DNA from: Macropodus opercularis
Lineage: Eukaryota; Chordata; Actinopteri; Anabantiformes; Osphronemidae
Reading direction: 5' to 3'
Length of the DNA stretch: 64,000 bases
Assembly (NCBI GenBank): GCA_030770545.1
Contig: JAUCMP010000030.1
Coordinates: 2,829,001-2,893,000 of the forward strand
Both the position numbers and the translations under genes were made by a program. Position 1 is the first letter of the stretch; each line of letters begins with the position of its first letter. Below the pieces are notes generated by a model. That model saw only the letters and a list, made by a program, of their open reading frames with translations, ran no database searches and had not been told where the DNA came from. Positions 45,464 to 57,500 of this stretch are shown here, in pieces.

Positions 45464-48400
45464 TTTCATGAGGATCGGCTACACTTGTCCAGACCTTTCA
45501 TTAGAAAAGAAAAATACAATAACATAACAACATAAGAAGCCAGACGGTCGTAGTACGTTCTCTCACAAACCTGAAGGTCCTGCAGGGGCCTGTTCCATCA
45601 CCTGACCTGAAGCCAACAGATCATCATGTGACATTTTGACTAAACATTTAGATTAAAGCTGAGTGTACATGCGTGTTTGATTTGAAACGGAGGTGGCAGA
45701 GAGCACACTGGAGCTAGATGAAGACCCTGAGGGAGATGCATCTAGGACTGAGTCCTACATGGTGTCAAAACAGTCATTGCATTCCTCAAGGATTATGTTG
45801 CAACACGAACACCGTGTTTTGTTTACACTGAGATCATCACAACTAAGTCAGTCTGGGAGTCTGACAAACCTTTGAGTAGCGGACTGCTCTCCGATACGGC
45901 ACAGAAACGACAGGAACCGAATGTATTTATAATTAATCACGTACTGTGACAAAATAAAGGCAAAAAAGTGAATCAAAACATTTGTCTACAGTACATGACT
46001 GCAGAAAAAACACTGATTGTCAGGTTACGTGTGGAGAAAGCTGCTGGATGTCTGCTGTGAAAACAAAACCTTAAACCACGTATTAAAGGAGCCCATCATC
46101 ATCAGCAGCAGCAGGGTGTGACACTGTGCTACAGCTTTGCGAGGTCGCACATGCATCACTGCATGTAGAAACCTCTGTTAACAGTCTCCTCTACTGAGAA
46201 CGAGCCTCGTCAATACATCTCTCTCAAAACCACATTAACAAAACTCTCGTCACTCACCGGACGATTTTAGAAACTCGCAGCAGTGCGTTGAAAACAACTT
46301 TAGCCCATGAATAAAAGGCAGCAGTTTAATTCAAATCACGTGGACTTTAGGAACCTTAGGTTGGTGGAGTAGGACTGGACGCAGCCACTGGCTAGAATGT
46401 GGAAAGTGCTAAACATGATCTTGATCAATTAGCCTTGTTCACAGAGAAATGACAATAGTATTTGTAGGATCTGTGCCAAAACTGGTGTTTAAACCTACTG
46501 TAGCTACAGTAGTAACGATATTGGCCTTAAGTGCAAAATGCTCAAAATAATAATCACAGTTCATGCATTCAGATCTAAATTATGACATCAGACTAATTAT
46601 ATTGAACCATATTCTGTACAACTAACTGCAGGTTGGGCCACCATCCTGCTTGTCTTCGGTCAGATCCCATCGTTTTGTATTGATACAGTAGCTGATAGTT
46701 TTACATTAAGGAAACAAAAATAAATCACTTGCTGATGATGATCCTCATAATGATGGCAGCGTGAAATCTAAGTATGTCACTGCATTAGGGAGGGACTGAG
46801 GTAGCTGCAGTGTGCAAGGTTTGCAAATAGCGCTGGCAGATAAGCAGCATGTTTAAGTGGGTTTTAGCCTTGGATGTAGCTACAAAGCTTTTCCAGTGCG
46901 TTGCACAGACCAGTCACTTCCATCCTGCATGTGAAAGGAACCGAGTGCTAAGATATGATGATCAGATTTTCTGGCTGATAAATCAGTATATCTGAAAACA
47001 TATAACCATAATTTAGCAAGTCGAGTCAATGCCATGTGCACTAACACGCAACCTTCAAATCAGCCTTTCATCTGTGCTGCATGCTGAGATAGCGATCGAC
47101 AGCACCGCCAGCTTTTCATCAACGCAGCTACGAGTGACGGGACTGTCCAGACGCTGCAGCGACACAGCAGACCGGCTCCACCAATCAGAGTGCACGGTTT
47201 GTCCGCGTTCATCCCCCATCACACGGCACAGCTCCCCTGATAAAACACAGCAACCAAGCCGACGCCTGCACCGCACGTCACAACCACTGAATGACAAAAT
47301 CATCTGCTCCAACTGATTTTTATGTAATATTTAACAAAAAGATCACTTCTAACTCAAAGCCCTCAAAGATCTTTACTGTTATAATGTTAAATGAGGAATG
47401 TTCTTCCATGTTTATTCTTATTCTTCTGCCCTACAGTGGTTTTAGTGTGTTATTATCATTTGTTTTCCATAAATTGAACTTTTTTTATCAGGTCTGTTTG
47501 GAAACCTGTTAGTGAACAAGAGAAATCTACCTTGTTGCTTAGCAACCTGATACGGTTCGTGAGTTTGTCTTATTACAAAACCTGGTTTGTTAATTTGTGA
47601 AATTATAAATCTAGCTTGTTAGTTTGTCAACAATAGTTTGGAAGAAATGATCAAATTTGGCGCAATTAAAGTAAAGACTTTCCATACTACAGGTACAGTA
47701 TTATGGAAAAGTCATTATTTGAGTTCCGTAAACTATGGAGAGCTTCTGGAAGAAGAGCGGAGGGAATTACCACAGCGCCCCGGGGGCTAAAACAGAGCTG
47801 GTAAAAGCTTCACTGCACTCTTCACAACGTGCGGCGAATAATTTAAATATGCCTGCAGCTTCTTACAGAAAATGTAATGAGACCTGAAGGTCAAGTTGAG
47901 AAACCATTTTACCATTTTTGTGCAAATTGTTCCAAACAAACGTTGTCCAGTTGATGGATACTGATGTAAACTGCAACACATCAGGCCACTAAGCTGGGTC
48001 TGGATTCCAGAACTCAGTAACGTGAGAGGTTCCACTCAAAGCGTCATTTCTTCAGCCAACACTCCAGCTGCTACCTGTTCAGCCTGTTTTACCTCATTGT
48101 TCTGGGTCCCACACAGATACAACATAAAACACACATTCTTTTATTTTTACTTTTACAAAAGCTGCACATTGTTAATGGGCGTTCATGGATTGGCTTTTGT
48201 GACTGAGCGGTAAACAGTACTTGACTTCTGCGATCTGCGCTTAAACGGTCACACAGGCTGTAGGAAGGATTTTTGGACCAGAGAATGCACATGTGCAGAT
48301 AAAATGCACAGTATGTCAAGACTTTGGTGACTTTTGGTGTTGAAGAAAGGAAGGAAAAGCACCACATCTCATACTAAGGCTTCCCGTGTCATAAGACGTC

Positions 48401-51400
48401 CACAGTGGTGGGATTTTACTCCTCTAGAGGAATAGAAGAATCTAAATGGAAGAAAGGTACCGATCCTCAGAGACAGACACAAGGCTTTGTATTACCTTCT
48501 TATGAAAACGATGAAATGGTGATAAGGTTATTGAAGTAAAGGAAAAAGGCAGCTTCTCTGTAGAGGATCGCTCTGACTGACTGAAACGTATCATCTTGAG
48601 CTTTGAGCTCCATAATCACAGCTCTGCACTGACCTTTGGCTGATATAGCTGACCCGAGGATCAAAGCGCTCCATGTACCTGTGTGAGCATCACTTGTTGA
48701 GTACAAAGGCCTGTGCTGTCAGAGAGACCCTCTGAGTGGGTGACCTGCGGCACCCAGACCGGCTCAGACGTGAACCCACACATCCTGAACAAAACACACT
48801 GCTGGACAACTTCAAACACAGCTACTCCCAATCTCATTACCTCACATGAAAAACAAGATTCATCTTTCTTCTGAGCCAGACAAGTCGTTTGATGCAATGC
48901 ACTGACCTGTATGGGCACAGGGCAGGTTTGGCTTCATGTTGGTCACATTACATCACCACATCACATTCACAGTGTGGTGCAGGTATAATGAAAAGCTATT
49001 CTTCCATTTAACTCCTCTAGTGACGAACTGTATGTTTTCTTAAGCCATTTGACAAATGTAACGCTGACTTCGCTGCGCATATAAAGATGAGCGTTAACAC
49101 CCTATTCTTTCCATTACAGCAGCACTTCCAATGCAATTACTTATCAGTGAATCTGGGGAGCAACATATTTCACAGTTGGAGGAAGCTCATTTTTCTCATT
49201 TAGCCAAAGGAAGCTGAGTGGGGGTTTGAAAGGTGCCTTTACCAGTCCAGCACATTTACAACACATGGCTTGAGTTACAGACGCAGCATTAAAAGGATCA
49301 GGTAGCAGACAGTGTGTATTTCTATTCATTAAGCCAAACTGCTGGTCAGCCCGGTCAGGTTTGTGCTGCGTCTACGGGGAGTGATTGGCTGAACACGCGT
49401 GGTGAGGCAGGGACACCTGGAGCAGGACCTGTGGCTCCGTGCAGGAGAACCCACTGCTGTATGCGGACACAGAAGATGCGAACGCTGCATTTCATTTTCC
49501 CTAAATCGCGCAGGTCTTAAATTTATAATTAGAATCTTGCACCTGTTTACTTTTGCACTTCATACAATCCTGTTCATATAAAGACAAACACGACTGAGAC
49601 GACTGAACCAAATAATGATGAGCTACCTGTCAGCCTTCCCCCAGGGCCAGAGAGAAGCAAGCGAGCAAATGATGAAGCGGCTTTTCCACTCATTTACTCC
49701 TTTCGACTGTCGGAGCCGTAGGCAAAGTCATTGCTTCGTCTGTCAGGGAAAGTCTCTCCCTACCTCTGGTCTTATCTTCGTGTCTATATTGTGTCTGCAT
49801 AATTGTGATATGATACATGAAACCTGCTTGTTAAAGTGCAGCTTGGGCTACTTCACCACCACTGCAGCCTCATATAGACCTTTGAGAATAGCTGGATTTA
49901 TTAAAATAGGGCCTTATCAGTTCCACCCATGCGATGGATGGCTGAAACACTTCTTGTGTGGATAAGAGGTCAGGGGGAGGCTTGGGTCAGTGATGGGTGA
50001 CCTTGGCCCAGGATACCACAGCTTGCAATAACCGCGGCCAGTAAGGTTATTAAATGTGTCCTGTTCATGATTCCAGTCATTCACGCTGCAAAACAACCCT
50101 TCAACAAACTGGAGCTTTCCACATGTACTGTCCAGGAGCTATGATAATAAAAACAAGGAGAAATTTTCCACAACGAGTCCGTCCAATGAAAACACATCTG
50201 ATTTAATGATCGCAGTCATGACAAAGAAGAAGTCGAGTAATCATAATGAGATGCTGATTGTACACATCAAAGAACATTAAAAGACTCAGATGGGGATGAC
50301 TAATCGTGAGTGTGCCGACAATTGCAAGGTGCGCTACTTGGTAAACACAGCTGGGGAATTACACAAACAGAGGCACAAGCCTCACGGTGCAGCTTGGAAC
50401 GGCTGGGAACTGCAAGCAGCCAGTCAAAGTCTTCAGTGTAACGCTGACAAAAGCTGGTCCTGCTGTCTCAGTACGCTTTGGCAGAAACACATCACATCTG
50501 TCCACGGAAAAGCTGACTAATGGTTTCACACAGAGTGAAATGTCTGGATGATAACCACCCATAATATCCTGGACTGACACGTCCCCACAGTGGGAATGTG
50601 AGGGAAAACACATCAGTGCAACAATGGCGAGAGCGCGTTCACGTTCGTGTTCCAGCTCATGTGCCGGAATGGAAAATGAAGGCACGCATTTGATGGAGTT
50701 ACACTCACAGAGGTTACGCAAGTGTGTTGTGCAAGTGAACATTCTTTGAGCTGCAGGACGGGTGCGGTCTGCTGCCCTCTGTTGTCGGATCAGTCCGATT
50801 CCTTTTGTGTTTTATGGTGTGTTGCGTTAGCTTCGTGCTTTGCATCAGAAGACAGTTGTCATTTTTGCAGTTTTTTCCTTCTTAGAGTAGATTTGGTTAC
50901 ACTGGGCCTAATTTTATTAAAATACTAAATTTAAATTTTAGTTCTAGCATTTGGGACAAGGTCACATTACACATATTTACACTGTAGGTTACAGCTAAAC
51001 GAGCTAATGTTAAATGTGTTTTTAACATTATATATACTGTATGCATGTTAGTGAATACTTGTTTAGTTTTCATTGATGTTGATTTGTGTATTAAATACAT
51101 TTTTTTTTCACTCCAGTCCATCCAAGCGACGGTGAGAAAGCAAACCCTTGGTCTATGATCGATTTTTCTGCATTGATGGGTCAAACGTTCATTGAACATG
51201 GGAGGATGCTTGGATTCAATCACTGGTTGCACCTTTGGTGACAGTATAGCCAACCACCTTCTCCTGTAGACCAGACCAGCACAACATCACCAGAATCCGT
51301 TATTCACAGAATTTAGCACAGGCTGAAAGGTTCAGACAGAGGAAAGGAGGAAAGGACATCAACTCACTCTTCTTTTCTTGTCTCCTCGCTCTCCTCTTCA

Positions 51401-53670
51401 TGTGTATGTTGCCTTCTATCACTGACCCCCTTTGTTTTCTGTCTCTCCCCTCTTCTGCTCCAGCCTCCACCTTTGTCTTTGCCCTTCTCTCCTTGCATTG
51501 CTCCAGTGTCTGGGCTTGATCATACTTTGAGTGTATTCAGAAGGTTCCTATTTAAAGGTTAAGTGCTGTGGTACATCTGCAGCTCACTGTCTATCGCTTC
51601 CCAAGTCACCCTTTGAGGACATCCAGAGATTCGCTAACATATCAGAAGCACTTTAGGAAAAATGTTCTATTGTTGCTTTCATCACTAGATGAGCTGCAAA
51701 GCAACAGTTGTTGTTGCTGGAGATCTGCTTGTTCTCATGTCACAGTGACAAGGTGGGACCCCATCACATCCATTTAGCCTTGGTGATAACCCTTTGAAGC
51801 TGACACAGACAATCAGAGCCCACACCCCTACATGTGTGGGATGCCACCTCAATAGCCGGATGCGTTTAGGAAAGAGGCCGCCCGGCGCAGACTGTGTCAC
51901 TGCCGCTTCCTGCGCTAACGCATCCTCATCCAGTCACATAAGATACAGAAGCTCATCTTTTCTCGTACACAGAGGAACATTTCTCATTCTTCGTACTGTA
52001 TGTAAAGTATACTAGGATGAATATGACTTCATCATATTCCACCTCTGCTTTCATCATTTAGTCTTTGGGATCTGGTAGGTGCTTATCTCACTAATGCCAT
52101 GGCTCTGATTCAATAAAGACATTTTGTCAAGTAAATCAACAAATGCAGCGCTGGACTTTGAAACGTTATTCAATGAAAACCCTTTCACAGATGGAGATCA
52201 GGTGAAGCCAGCTGACAGGTTGCTGACACACAAAGGAAAGCAAATGGGGAGTGAAAACCACGTTGGATCATGAAAGCACTCAATGAGATTGTATCTTTCA
52301 AAACGCTACTCAATGCCAGGGTCACATTGGTTTGTTAGTGTCTAACTATCACCTCCCCCCAGACGGCTGACTGGGTCAGTGTCATCAACAGCTCCAACCT
52401 ATAAACACCTAATTCTATCTGTGCAAAGGATTCAAAGTTTGTTCTGTACTAGAGAAATGCAATGATTTACACTTTCAGGTGATTATGTCTCTATACAAGC
52501 TGCGCCTTTGAACACTCATAGTAAACAAATAGTGCCGATAGTGATTGTGAAACCCTGGGAGTCACACTATGATGTTTATTTATATTGTGACCTGGGAGCG
52601 CGTCACCCTGCCTGCTTTCCATTTCAAAGGCTATCTGCTGGGGTGTATTAATAGGCTGAGGTAGTGAAGCACACACACTTTCCGGGTGGGAACACCGGAG
52701 GGTGTAACACTCTCTAAATGTTCCTTGTGGAGCAGTGGAATCAGTGATGAAACAGTTGAGATAAGTGGAGCTCAGACTTCACTTTAGCATCAAAGCTGCC
52801 ACAGAGGGAATACACCAGCACGTATGTGACACTGAGATAATCTGCAGTTACTGCCATTTTTGTTTTCCTGCGAAATCTGCACTACAGCTTGTGACTGGCT
52901 GAACACACCTGATCCTAACCAGCAGCAGAGCATGCTGGGATAGGAACACAAGGAGGACCTGACTTTAAAGGAGCAGGCTTGTACCGCTCAGGTTCCGCAT
53001 GAAGTGTTTGGACTCAGCGTTTTAAAACTTCCACCAGTAGATGGAGATGTTGACTCACCGTTCAATCTGAATGGAAACGCTCACACCACTGTGGAGAGAC
53101 GAGGTCGTCGTTTAATTGAGAATGACACTTTGATCATCACTTGTCGATTGGTTTACAGATATAAATATCATCTGACAGCTGAAACTGGTTCATTTGCTCA
53201 TCATGAATATGTCTGATGTTTACAAGCATGATTTTACCCTGAGATAATTACAATACAGTAAAACAGAAAGATATGACCAGTAATAAAGGAAAGAGTATAA
53301 CACGTAACAGGAAAATATTCATTAGGAAAGTCACCGTACAGAAATATTTTAAAACGTGATCTTTTGAAAAAGTAACATGTGACAAATGCAGAACAAATTT
53401 TGTTAGTTGAAGGATTGGATTCGTATTTAACTCCCCAAACTGACAAGTTTATCTGCACAACTAAAATGGAGTAAAACTACTATAACCAGTTCTAATTTTC
53501 CATTCATCAAACATTTATGAATGTAGCTGAAACTTTAGTTAACTCAGCTTATTTAACTTTTCTTTACAAACACAAATTAGTAGCAAGCTCTCGCTGGGCA
53601 GCACCACTCGGGTTTGTTATTGCTCTAACAAACACAACCGTTAAATACATGAGTTATTCCTGATGTTACC
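41541..53670. other. Gene-free interval, part 3
   Basis: No recognisable gene in 12 kb. It holds an (AC)15 microsatellite at 45432-45461 and an RFX-like palindrome at 47534-47546. A 186-codon open frame (44278-44838, plus) has no recognisable domain. Confidence 0.6.
45432..45461. repeat. (AC)15 microsatellite
   Basis: Uninterrupted CA/AC run between TCCCCCG and CCTTTTC. Confidence 0.85.
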
Positions 53671-54182
53671 TTTATTCATTCAAGTCATTAGTCACCAAGT
53701 GTTGGATGCATATAAATGAAACGACTTTTTTAAAACAGTGCATTAAAAACATGCAGGACATCTTTTGTACACTCCGTTTTAATTGTTTAACTAATTATGT
53801 AGTTATAGTGTAGATTTGTGTCTTTAGTACTGGTGCAGTTTGGGAGTTTTGAGCCTCCATAGGGACAAGTTCCCTGAAGCTATAGAGCTGCAAACCTGAT
53901 CGGTATCTACAGAATCCGGTTCTGTTGATGGTTACATTTTCATGAATGAGTTATGAGTTGAGCAAGGCACCAACCACAGAGACAGACCTGTGCAGTGACC
54001 TGAACAGCACCAACAAGCACAAACTTACCACGAGCCTTCTTTGGAAACAAAGTGGAAGTCAACAGGAACAGCTATACGACATTGTCTGAATATGATTGAA
54101 TGTAGTGAAGCATTACAAAAGTTTGCACATATAAAACATTAGCACCAGATGAAATGTTCAGTGTTTCTTTATATGTTTGCGG
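53671..54182 (-). other. fbln2: fbln2 3' UTR with candidate poly(A) signal
   Basis: On the minus strand, an AATAAA at 53676-53671 lies about 510 nt after the stop. It is followed by GGTTGTGTTTGTTAG (53638-53624), a good GU-rich downstream element. Confidence 0.45.
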
Positions 54183-54543
54183 TCAGATAGTGCTGGATGT
54201 GATAAAGACGTAGATCCGAGCGATGAACGAGGTCACCTGCTCCTGCCTCAGGAGCTTCATCTCCACGTCTATCAGGAAGTCTCTGGGCTCGCGCACCTGC
54301 CTCTGCAGGTAGACGGCGCCCGTGAAGCTGTTCAGCTTGCGGGTGCTGAAGTAACCCTCGCCGTTGCCCTTGGTGATGCCGATGACGACGTGGTCACCAG
54401 AGTAGGCGGGGGAGGGTCCGATGCGGAAGATCTGGGCTGGGATGATAATGTTGGTTTTGAAGCTGAGCTGGTAGTACGTGATCCGCACAGGGGAGTTCTG
54501 GCAGTCTAACGAGTTGGCGGGACAGCGGGTCCGCTCACAGCGT
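54183..54543 (-). CDS. fbln2: fbln2 last exon, fibulin C-terminal module
   Basis: Begins RCERTRCPANSLDCQNSPVR and includes IFRIGPSPAYSGDHVVIG, GEGYFSTRKLNSFTGAVYLQ and EPRDFLIDVEMKL. The human FBLN2 module has IFRIGPAPAF, EEGYFGTRRLN and EPRDFALDVEMKL. Stop TGA at 54185-54183. The acceptor reads CTCCTTTGCAG on the minus strand. Confidence 0.95.
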
Positions 54544-57500
54544 CTGCAAAGGAGAAAGAGGAACATGGAACAAGGGCGTTTTAAAATGGACATTAAGCGC
54601 AATCATTCCAAACAAATGTGGTTCGTGACAAAGAAAGAAGGAAAGACAGGCCCAGGTAACATTGGCAGTGAGCCAGTGTTCTTAGAAAACGTGGGACAGA
54701 CAGGGCTGCAGTCAAAGCACCTGCACCAGGTCAAGTGTCAGCTGCCAGGTGGGATTCAGACAGCGAGCGACCAGAGTTCCACCAGAACAAAAGAAGTGTC
54801 TCGTAACGACATTAAAAACGCTGGTTACTCTCCTAAAACAATCAAATCTGTATGAGGAGGTTTCTGGTTTGCTGCATGTCTCTGTGGGTAAAACCAGCAA
54901 GCCCAGGACCTGCTGGTGAAACTAAACGGCAGCTGGATATGAATGTATATTGTGACGTTATTGTTAGTGTTTCTACATCTAGAGCTCATGGAATTCAGGG
55001 ACAACGTGGCCATGACCAGCTGGAACCAGACAGAATGAAAGACCCACCAGCTCTGCTACAAGCAGAGCCCAAGACACAAGGAAGAGGGATCCAGCAGCAG
55101 AAGAGCTGACCCGACTTATGGGTACACATCAGGCTTTTCCTTCTGACAGGGAACCAACACAGCTGTGTTTGGCTTCATTCCGAAGGTCGTCCATTATGTT
55201 AAAATGAGCATCGTCTATTGCTGGACTCACTGCAGCCTGTGGTGAGGATTCCTTTAAAAGTGAAATGGGCACAGAGCAGCTCAGGGATTCAGTGCCATGG
55301 AATAAGCAGGCGTCCTCTAGTGGGTCTTTGCAGCAATTTTCCAGCCTGTATTCGTTGCTCTGTGGCTGCTTAACCATCACGCATCAGAATTTACTGCCTG
55401 GGGTAAGTTGAGCCAAAACACAAGTGTGTTGGAAGTCGTTCCAGCAAATCGCAGGGTGGCACTAAAACAGACCAGGAAGCATGTTAATCTGTCCATCGAA
55501 GCCAAATTTACTTGAATGAAAGATGTCCCTTCATCCTGAGCCAGGTCACGTCACGCTGAGGTCAGTTCTCGGAGAGTCTTCATAACATCCATAAGACGAC
55601 TGGAGAGTGTGTGTAAGCTGTTTCTGTCCAGTGGAGCATGGAGGGGGGAGAGCTGCAGAGACGGCCCCGGGAAGCACCACGCTGATCAAAACCATCTGAC
55701 TTCACCACAGCGCTCAGTTGGCAGCCAGCTCCTGCAGCTGCCACTGGCTCTCTGCTTACAAGGCTGAGCAGCGCTGCACTGTACCGACATGGATATACAG
55801 CGTTTCTCATTAGACGGCACAGACCGAGAGCAACTGAGGGGAAATTCTGCCCAGGGTCCAAAAATACCCAGAACAAATTATTGATCTGTTTTTGCAAAGG
55901 TTCAAAGTGATGAGGTCTGACACAAAGTCAGATAAGAGAAGCAGTTAAAACACATTTTGAAAATGCTGAGAGATAAACGTGACTCACGTGTTTGATACTT
56001 TCTTGTAATTGGGAGGACAGTTAAAGGACAGACACCTGAAGCCTCCCTGCAGGTTGTAGCACGTCTGTTCAAACGAACAGTTGTGGCTGCCAGTTGTGCA
56101 TTCGTCAATATCTGGAAAAAAACAGGCCATTTAGGACAATGAGGGTGTTTGTGTCCCGTATCACACACATGCAGGTAAATTTAGGTTCCAACAGGTTCAA
56201 GCTCAAGACTATTCAGTCGATATATTCAATCTGCCAGCAGCAGCTTTAAGGTGGACATGGTACAGTAGGTGTAAAGTGGGAGTCAGTCAGTCCAGACTGG
56301 ACTCAACTCTGCTAATGGAGCACAAGTGAAATGACTGAAACATCAGTCAAAGCTAGTAAGTGGAGCCCGAGGCTGCGAGAGCTGTGGAACTTCACAGCTC
56401 TCGTTTATTAAGATTAGTTGAGACCAAATTCATAAGATTCACTCTACACTAAACCATGCTCATTAAAACACAGTTTGCTTGCGTCCATATTAAATCAAAT
56501 CAACCAATCAGTTTACAGGCTACGTACCACAGGCTTTAATGTTGCTGTGGTCAAACCTTTGCTGAAAAAATCTAGAGAACTAGAAACTATAGGGCTATAT
56601 CTAATCTGCCCTTTATTTCTAAAGTTCTTGAAAAAATTGTAACTAAACAACTATGTGACCACCTGCGTAGAAATAACCTGGATGAATATTTCCAGTCAGG
56701 ATTCAGATCCATCACAGACAGAACCAGCTCTGATTAGAGTCACTAATGATCTTCTCACAGCTTCAGACAATGGTCTAGTTTCTGTCCTTGTCCTGTTAGA
56801 TCTTAGTTCAGCATTTGATATGATAGATCACAAGATTCTACTACAGAGACTGGAACATAGTTGGATTAAAGGCAAAGCACTGGGATGGTTTAAGTCTTAT
56901 CTGTTGAACAGATTCCAGTTTGTTCATGTTTATGATCAATCTTCCATCCGCACAAAAATTAGCTTTGTTGTTCCACAGGGTTCTGTGCTTGGTCCAATAC
57001 TTTTCAGTTTTTACATGTCTCCTCTTGGTAATATTATTAGAAAACATTCTATAAATTTTCACTGCTATGCAGATGATACTGATAGCAATTCACCAAACTA
57101 CTCCAAACTTGTTTAAATGATATCAAATCCTGGATGTCCCATAACTTCCTATAACTAAATTAAAATAAAACTAAGGTTAATATAATTGGTGCTCAAAACC
57201 ACAGAGACTCATTATTGAATCAGATTGTTCCTCTGGATGACATAACGTTAGCTTCAGGTTCTACTGTAGGAACCTTGGTGTCATCTTTGACCCAGTTCTC
57301 TCCTTTACATCCTACATTATAGAATCTCTAAACCTCCTACTTCCACCTGAGGAATGTTGCTAAAATGAGGAGCATCCTCTCACAGAGTGATGCTGAAACA
57401 TGAATCCCTGCATTAGTTCCTCCAGGCTGGACGACTGTGTCTCCCTGCTCATAGTTTGAACCAATGACTCTTTAAAAAGCCTCCAGTTAATTCAAATGCT

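Noticed and set aside
54177..54509. Plus-strand open frame over the last fbln2 exon
   Set aside because: Antisense shadow of the fibulin C-terminal module.
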